Below are positions 57,700 through 64,000 of a DNA stretch of 64,000 nt, in pieces. This DNA is from Armillaria gallica (Eukaryota > Basidiomycota > Agaricomycetes > Agaricales > Physalacriaceae), in the NCBI GenBank assembly GCA_037576215.1, contig JBANDB010000019.1:7501-71500 (forward strand), in the 5' to 3' direction. Position 1 is the first letter of the stretch; each line of letters opens with the position of its first letter. Position numbers and translations under genes: made by a program. Below the pieces are notes generated by a model, which saw only the letters and a list, made by a program, of their open reading frames with translations, was not told the DNA's origin and searched no databases.

Positions 57700-60376
57700 T
57701 GGGCATAGATCATTTGTAGTTGGGTGGTGGGATGAGTGTTGAGATTTTGAGAGATGGTGGTATCCCTGTAGACAGTTACAACACAGAGATTAATGAATAT
57801 CTCAACAAACATCATCACAGCACATACGAGTACACTTGCCAAGCAGGCGTCTCCGTCTGCTGCTGCATAATATTTATCCCAGTAGTCATGAGTGGCATTA
57901 TCGCAAGATTTTGGTACCAACTGGTGAAGGCTGTATTGGTGGTCGCAGAAGTGGTGACATACACAAGACGCACAGGTGGAAAACGACGGCACCACCTGTA
58001 ACACAATTAATAAAGGTGGTTGAAAAACGGTGGAATACATGTACCGATAATAAATCAGGCAAGTTATGCTGCTACCTGCAACACAGAGTGAGATAATCCT
58101 GGAGCTCTAGCTGTGTGAATGCTACCATGGACTGGAGAGGATCTACACTGCTCTGCAAGGCAATGACCTGACTATGTGCAGGTCGAAATGACACATAACG
58201 ACCACTGACGGTCAGAGAGATCATATATTCACTGTCGTCCATGAAATATTATCCTCTGGTGGTGTGAATACCTTGCTATTGCTATATGCGTGTAAAGCTC
58301 ATCTTAAGGCAATTTCATTCATTGGCCGTGCCCAATAACATGGCGCCACCGTGCTGTATATCCTCTTCAAGCACAAAAGTTGGACCAAAACACCCTGGAA
58401 GCTTGATTGGGCATGAGACCTGCAGGATGTTTCATTCAGTATCTGGGGAGAACTCGGTGCTCAGGCCAGCACACCTGTCCAATCAGATCCATATTGTCAG
58501 TCTTCCTTCTTGATAATTGACAACTTTGATGAGCTCTGAGCAACGGAAAGTCCATTGAGCCTGGCAGTGTTGAACGCATTGTGATGATGGTGGTAGGAGA
58601 CAGAGTCATGTCGGACCTTGAAAATAACTGATCTGTCACCATCACCCCTCCTTTGCACCTCATCATTCACAGACAGTTTCCTATGGCCACTTTCAACAGG
58701 CTTATCTCTATGTCGCCTGCAGTAGCTGTACGAAAAGACTGTGAACTGTAATTTTATCTTTCCAATAAAAACAGACTGAAAAATCATCAAACTTCAGTCC
58801 AGCGGTGCCGTTACCTGCTTAGTGTCTCCGTTTTTGGAAGTGCTTCTTGCCTTCCGATACTTTCCCCACCTAGTCATTCTGTATTACGGTCACTTGGTAA
58901 ATGTACTTCATTTGATTGAATATGTCAAGGTAATGCTTCTGGATGTCGAATCTTCTAAGTGTTCTTTGTAGGCATGAATTGACCCTCGGAGCACTGTTCA
59001 AATGTAGTGGGAGTCTATATTTTTGTGTCTAGTTATCATTTAATGAGAAGCAGATCACTCCGGGAAGCAAAAAATTGTGGTGACACTCTTGGTCTCGAGG
59101 AGGATAACACAGCATATTTGCTAGTTCTCAGAAGTCTCGCATTGCTTGTCACCTCGTGAGATGGATAGCTAACCCTTGCATTAAGTATTTTTGCCAACTA
59201 ACGACCTCCTGAAAAATATGATCTCAGCTTCTGAAGTGCTCATCACAGAGAGAAAAGTCTCTTAAAATACTCACACTGACAAGTCAGTTTGTATCAAGTT
59301 CTTCATATAAGACCCCGACAAGGCGTTGAGGAATAAGAAATTTTTTAAGAATGAAGGGAAGTGCTTATGGAGGACTCATGGCGATAGTGCTCAATGGTAA
59401 GTGGTCACCATTCATGGCCTCCTTACTGATAGTCACTTTCTGGCTGTGTAGGGAATTGGTCCCAAAGTATTCAACCCATGCGGTAGCAAATGCAATTTAG
59501 AATAGGTTGCAATGCTAGTACTGATCCTGGCCTTCATATTTATCGCCACCATGATCATTTCTGTCGCAGAAGCCGGGGCGACATGTCTCTGTGTCTTTCC
59601 TTGCCTACCTAGCAGCCGGTGGTGGCAGCTTTGTCTTAACAGAGACTATTTCCCCCCCTCCTCTAGGTATGATACAATACATAAAGTCGCCCTCCCATCT
59701 TGCTCATGCACAAGATTTCAGACTTCAGACATTTATCTTTGGTTTCTCCTTGGGCACCTAGAATGTGGGTACCTGAATGTGCTGTCCTGTATTTTACTAA
59801 TTTCTGCCTTTTCCTCAGCACAGACTAACAGACAGACACTTAGAGCCACTCTGCTGCTTGACTAATGTGACCCTATAAACTCCTATGACTATTCATCCTG
59901 CATTGTTGTCACCATCCTGTTCATTGCCATTTCAAAACTCGAGGACTGATGGTATTGCAACGTGATCTGGTCATCTTAAGCTAACTGCTGTCTCTTTGAA
60001 GGCATGCTGTGGAAACTTTGGAAACATTTTGCAAGATTAGTCAGTACCATTTCTATTTCACTTTATCCGTCTTTCTAATGTTCACTCCTGAAAAGTATGC
60101 TGCTATGGCAGCTATGCCCTAAATCATACTTTCTTGTTCATAGACTACCTCCCCTAGTTTACATGGAATCGCAAATATAGTAAATCCAATTCTGGCAAAT
60201 GGGTCAGTGAGTACCTACACCTTGAATATGGACGTGAGTTTTTTATTTAATAAAAATTTAACCTAAGTCTCATGTAGATTCTGTTCCTTTGACCACGAAG
60301 CCTACAATGTTCTTTACTTTCGTCGACCTCTTCTTGAGTATCCGGAACAGCATTTCATGGTGACAGGGGAATGTAA
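57700..60376. other. host-like sequence without a recognised gene
   Basis: No transposon ends. A plus-strand start at 59351 (MKGSAYGGLMAIVLN) followed by a clean GTAAGT...TGTAG intron (about 59398-59450) suggests a former exon. A hydrophobic plus-strand frame at 59512-59865 begins LVLILAFIFIATMIISVAEA. Minus frames at 57678-58040 and 58497-58790 show no known motif. The region abuts the caspase pseudogene. Confidence 0.35.
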
Positions 60377-61600
60377 TCATTGGTCCTTATAGTAGAGCTG
60401 TGCATTCTTGTGTTTCCCTGCAACCACCAGCACCTGACCATGCATTGTAGGCAATGCGAATAGAAGATCAATGTAAATCAATCTCTCATTAAAGGTGCCA
60501 GACCTGAGGACGCATACCAGCGATTCCGTGAAGACACCTTGGAATCCTCCGTCCTTCCTCATCTCAGTTATGACCTGATGCTCCTGATGCACCACTAAAA
60601 CTACGTGAGAAGACATATCCAGGCACCATTTGTCCACACACACAGATTGATATCCAGGAAATTGTCTTGAATTATCATTGGTGACATCGAACATATATTT
60701 CAGTGAACCGTTTGATAGAGGAGGGAGGGGACGGACCCCTTACTCTGGAGCCCTGGTGGCAGTCCCAGCGTGAGAGCAGTCCATTATGAAGGTGATATGA
60801 TGGCCTTTCGCACAGGAGATGTTTTGGAAAATCGTGTCAATTTCCTGGTCACTGATGTCTGGGATATATGAGCCATTTGATTCTCTGCGGTCGATGGGGC
60901 AGAGAGCTTCAATGCTATCATTCGCATTAGCACAGTATCCCGTGGTAGAGTATCCTCATCCATGACTAGAGAAATGATGACATTATCTCCATTCTGGATT
61001 TCCACATTGTCCATTGGATCTATGAGGGTCTGGATGATATTGACTCGTGTAGGAATATGGCAGTGGTCCGATGATGCGTGTTCCTTGGAACCCAATAGGC
61101 TCTGGATTCCATGTTTTGGCACAGAAAGGTCTTCAGTGAGATATCTTTCCATCATTAATGCATCTCTAACGCAACCACATAGAGGACTGCATTCATATAC
61201 ATCGATCCCAATAAGAACTGCCCAGAATTGGGAGGTGTCGATGTGGTGTGCATGTGGGGACTAAAACATGGGAGATCAGTTTCAGTATCGATCATTCAAC
61301 GTGAAGGCGCACCTCTTTGAAATTTAAGTGGCGAGGCAGCTGGAAGGATGACATGCGGACGTGTAGCTGGTACAGCATGTGAAGGTCTTTCAGCGCTGAC
61401 ATAGTATTTTCATCTTTTTTAGAGAAAGCTCTGGCCTTTGTCTCGTCAAAAACCTCCACAGAGTCAATCTCTCCATCATTCCGTACTCATTTGCCAGCTG
61501 TGCCTCCAACCCTTCAAGCGAGAGAATTTGTCTTCTGAGTCCTTCAATTTCCTTTTGGGCAGCCAGCTAGATGGAAATTCGAGCACAACTAAGATACAGA
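60377..61600 (-). pseudogene. caspase-domain gene (peptidase C14), decayed
   Basis: Read on the minus strand. First comes a coiled-coil stretch (QKEIEGLRRQILSLEGLEA, about 61560-61505). Then the caspase p20 fold: FWAVLIGIDVYECSPL, CVRDALMMERYLTEDL, NIIQTLIDPM and GDNVII. Next are the catalytic His site (SSHG in another frame, near 60960), LCPIDRRESNG, IPDISDQEIDTIFQ, HHITFIMDCSHAG with the catalytic Cys, and the C-terminal part PGYQSVCVDKWCLDMSSHV, GVFTESLVCVLRSG and VVAGKHKNAQLYY ending at 60377. Breaks: a 1-nt frameshift and a TGA near the His, and a TAA at 60740-60742. The order and text match agaricomycete caspase-like proteins. Both active-site residues survive, but the protein cannot be made intact. 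Confidence 0.85.
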
Positions 61601-61689
61601 GATGTAGCAATAGTATGGACCGAGATTCTGCTTTCGTTTGATGAATAGGATACTGCCATTAGGCGGTTTTTACGACACTAGAGAATAGT

Positions 61690-61980
61690 TTAGTGGTGTA
61701 CCAATTGGAGAGACAATGGAAATTGGATAAAGGAACATACAGTGTAAATGATTCTATTCAATGTATTCCTGAAGGCAAGACAAAGTGCTTTCAGCAGGAC
61801 CCAAGGTTGCAGCATTGACAAATGTTTCGGAAGGGCTGCGCTTCCTTCACCATCAAATCTTTCAATTGATAGAGCCGAAGTTCTAGTGCTAGTGGTGAGG
61901 GTCATGCTGGAGTAAATTGTTTTACAGAGGAGTTCTGCCTTATGAGCAAGCGATGGAGAATACAGACTGAGGACCTTGGC
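61690..61980 (-). other. possible upstream exon of the caspase gene, or an unknown gene
   Basis: A minus-strand open stretch contains ERFDGEGSAALPKHLSML and LLKALCLAFRNTLNRIIY and ends at a GTATGT splice-donor-like site (about 61743). Agaricomycete caspase genes often have several N-terminal exons, so it may belong to the gene downstream, but no motif proves it. Sequence further left on the plus strand (62000-63300) shows only short frames without known domains. Confidence 0.3.
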
Positions 61981-63304
61981 TCTAGTATGGCGTCCACAAG
62001 TCCACAGCTTGTAAACAGCTCCATTTAAACTACAAGATATAATGGCGCGGTGAGCGTATCGGATTCTGGTATATTATCTCAAACAATTATAGCTTACTGT
62101 TGAGATCATGCGATTCATCTCTTGATTCTGTTGTATTACAACACATGAGGACACTTCCAATGCTTCAATTAGCTAAGAGAGGTCAGAGTATCATCTATAC
62201 ATGCAGCTTCTATGCAGCCATTGACAGTATCGCAAACATCATCCTGCACAGCACTCTACAGCCTAGAAATTAACATACAACCATAGGTACGATTACAAGC
62301 ACATTTTGGTGCAAACCAGCTGGATGGAACTTTCAGTAAAAATCAATGATTCTTGACATACTTCAACATTGGAGCTAGTTGTTCTTCTCGGCACAAGAGA
62401 CGTGGGGCATAGTACTGTATAAAACATTATTTCTGCATCAGTTCAAATCGTGTCAAGCTGCAACCTCATCTCAAGTGATGCTTACACAGTTCAATCACCC
62501 TCGTCCATGGTGGCAAGAGGTACAGATGCAATACTGTCTTTGAATATAGGTGACTGCATGAGCAGGAGAAGATGGATCCAAGATCCAACCCAAATCTTGG
62601 CACAGACCGCATTACCGTTACCTTTTCAAGGTTTGAGGCACTGAGTCTGCCTCCACCACCATCGCACTGCAGTGTGTACCATTCCATATCTTCTGGCTTG
62701 GTCTGCGAATGAACTCCTCATTGCTTTTTGTTCAGTGCAGTGATCAATTATCATGAAAGGAGGACTGACAATACGGACACCCCCCGAGTACCCACCGGGC
62801 CCTGAGCTATCCTGGTGAACGAAGCATTCTGCAGGTCTCATTCCCATGACACTGCCAGAGGACACTAGTTCAAGGGACGACAGGGACTACGCTATCTTTT
62901 CGTCACTCTGAGATCTTGATATGTATTTCGATGCGCATATAGTTAGGCTGGGAGCAGCTCTTACACCTGTTAGACTTTGTTTCTGGGGGATTTTCCGGCT
63001 AGATATAGGTGTACGTCTATAAGAAAGAAAGATGATCAGAAAGTAATTACCTGTAGACCAGGGCGGCTTACATCACTCTTTCAAAGTTGGGCTTGAAGTT
63101 CAACAATCCCCTCATTTGCCCTATTCTATTCTATCCCTCTATGCGGGCCTCTTATGCAGAGCCTGGACACGCATTGGGTTCCACCTCTCCTGCAGGCCCT
63201 AATCAATGTGAGCCATTTGTGAGATGCGACAAGTTATCATTTGGTTGCCAGTTATTCTTTCCATTCTTGATTCACAAAAATTAACTCTAGGCTTTCAGCG
63301 ACGC

Positions 63305-63899
63305 CTATAAGCATAAGTCTAATGGACAAAAGGACTCGTCTACCCATTGTATCTCTGCCCCCGACATCCACCAGCATTCGTCCTTTATTACATCGCTGTT
63401 CTGTCCTGGACCATTTGCCTTGGAGATGCGCCTGTGAAGGGTCACGAGATTTGCAGCAGCCAATTTTGAATCGTAGTGACCTGAAGAGGATTTGGTGCAG
63501 AGCTTCGAGCTGTCAAGGGGCCGATTTGAACCATCGAGTAGTGATACCTGTTCATCAATCTGAACGTTAGAGATGACCGTAAGAAAATATAAGCTACACA
63601 CTTGACAAGGTACAGTACCCTGCCTGTGTTACTCCAGCCCAAGAACTCAAGCTCAGCTCGTCCAGCTGTATGGCAACTGCACTGAGCAACAAGCCATGAT
63701 ATTTCATGCCAGTATTGACCTCTGCGCAGAATGAAAACTCAGAGGAAACATCAGAAGTGGTACATCTGACTAAGTCGGTAATAAGTTGCAGTCGTGATAT
63801 GCACTGGTGGGTAGTCAGCAGTTCAGTGATATCCGCAAGTGCCTGATTCTTGTTGAACTCGGGTTCACACAAGCATAATGCATGGAAGACTTTGAACAT
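63305..63899 (-). CDS. unknown gene candidate, two exons
   Basis: Exon 1 runs from a Met at 63899 to 63600 and exon 2 from 63559 to the stop at 63305. The 40-bp intron (63560-63599) begins GTGTAG and ends CTAACGTTCAG, a good branch and acceptor, and keeps phase 0. The product would be about 185 residues with no membrane segment and a C-terminal half rich in Ser and Lys, ending FCPLDLCL. I recognise no domain. The gene could extend past the window's right end, so the Met at 63899 may be internal. No in-frame stops, unlike most frames here. Confidence 0.35.
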
Positions 63900-64000
63900 G
63901 TATTTACTTTATTTTGGGAGAGGGGTGAGCTCGAAAGAATACAAAGGACAAATTGACTTAGCAAGGCTGTGGCTAGCGTAAAGAAGACTGACGATGGAAA

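Noticed and set aside
1..64000. CRISPR arrays, prophage or bacterial operons
   Set aside because: No evenly spaced identical repeats with unique spacers, no ribosome-binding-site-led operons, and introns plus retroelements show a eukaryote.

Overview
This window is a repeat-dominated stretch of a fungal genome, most likely an agaricomycete (mushroom-type basidiomycete). The evidence is the mix of families: Ty3/gypsy chromodomain retrotransposons, a Ty1/copia element, a hAT element and a Plavaka-like DNA transposon, plus caspase-domain fragments of the agaricomycete type and introns of 40-56 bp with GT...AG ends. No intact cellular gene, rRNA, tRNA or CRISPR array was found. Almost every coding region is broken, mostly by TGA codons at former CGA arginine codons.

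Layout. 1-2030 and 2450-3592: unassigned sequence around a truncated gypsy LTR fragment (2031-2449). 3601-7333: a complete hAT element with terminal inverted repeats and 8-bp target duplications. 7342-16725: decayed sequence without intact genes, including a caspase fragment at 10.9 kb. 16733-41206: a 24.5-kb nest. Outermost is a plus-strand gypsy element (here Gypsy-A). Its reverse transcriptase gene is split by an X element (X3), which is split by a complete minus-strand gypsy element (Gypsy-B, 22761-36701). Gypsy-B is itself split by element Y (about 24014-25383) and by X1 (32206-35521), which contains X2 (33634-35245). 41214-44440: decayed host-like sequence. 44446-57178: a minus-strand copia element with 220-bp LTRs, its reverse transcriptase region split by a 7.9-kb Plavaka-like transposon (45516-53415) that carries a transposase gene and a divergent eight-exon companion gene. 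A solo gypsy LTR sits in an intron of that transposase. 57184-64000: decayed host sequence with a short-chain dehydrogenase fragment, a caspase-like pseudogene and an unknown two-exon gene candidate.

How the pieces work. Both gypsy elements have the order LTR, self-complementary primer site, leader, gag with a CCHC knuckle, protease, reverse transcriptase, RNase H, integrase, chromodomain, polypurine tract, LTR. The primer site matches a 13-nt stretch just downstream of the LTR TATA box, as in the Tf1/sushi self-priming group. The leaders carry overlapping short reading frames with hydrophobic segments. The best of these is similar in protein between the two copies and starts inside the stop codon of the previous frame (ATGA). 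This is the least expected feature in the window. The copia element instead has a primer site matching the anticodon arm of initiator tRNA-Met. Target duplications support most boundaries, and several reconstruct cleanly only if CpG deamination is allowed for.
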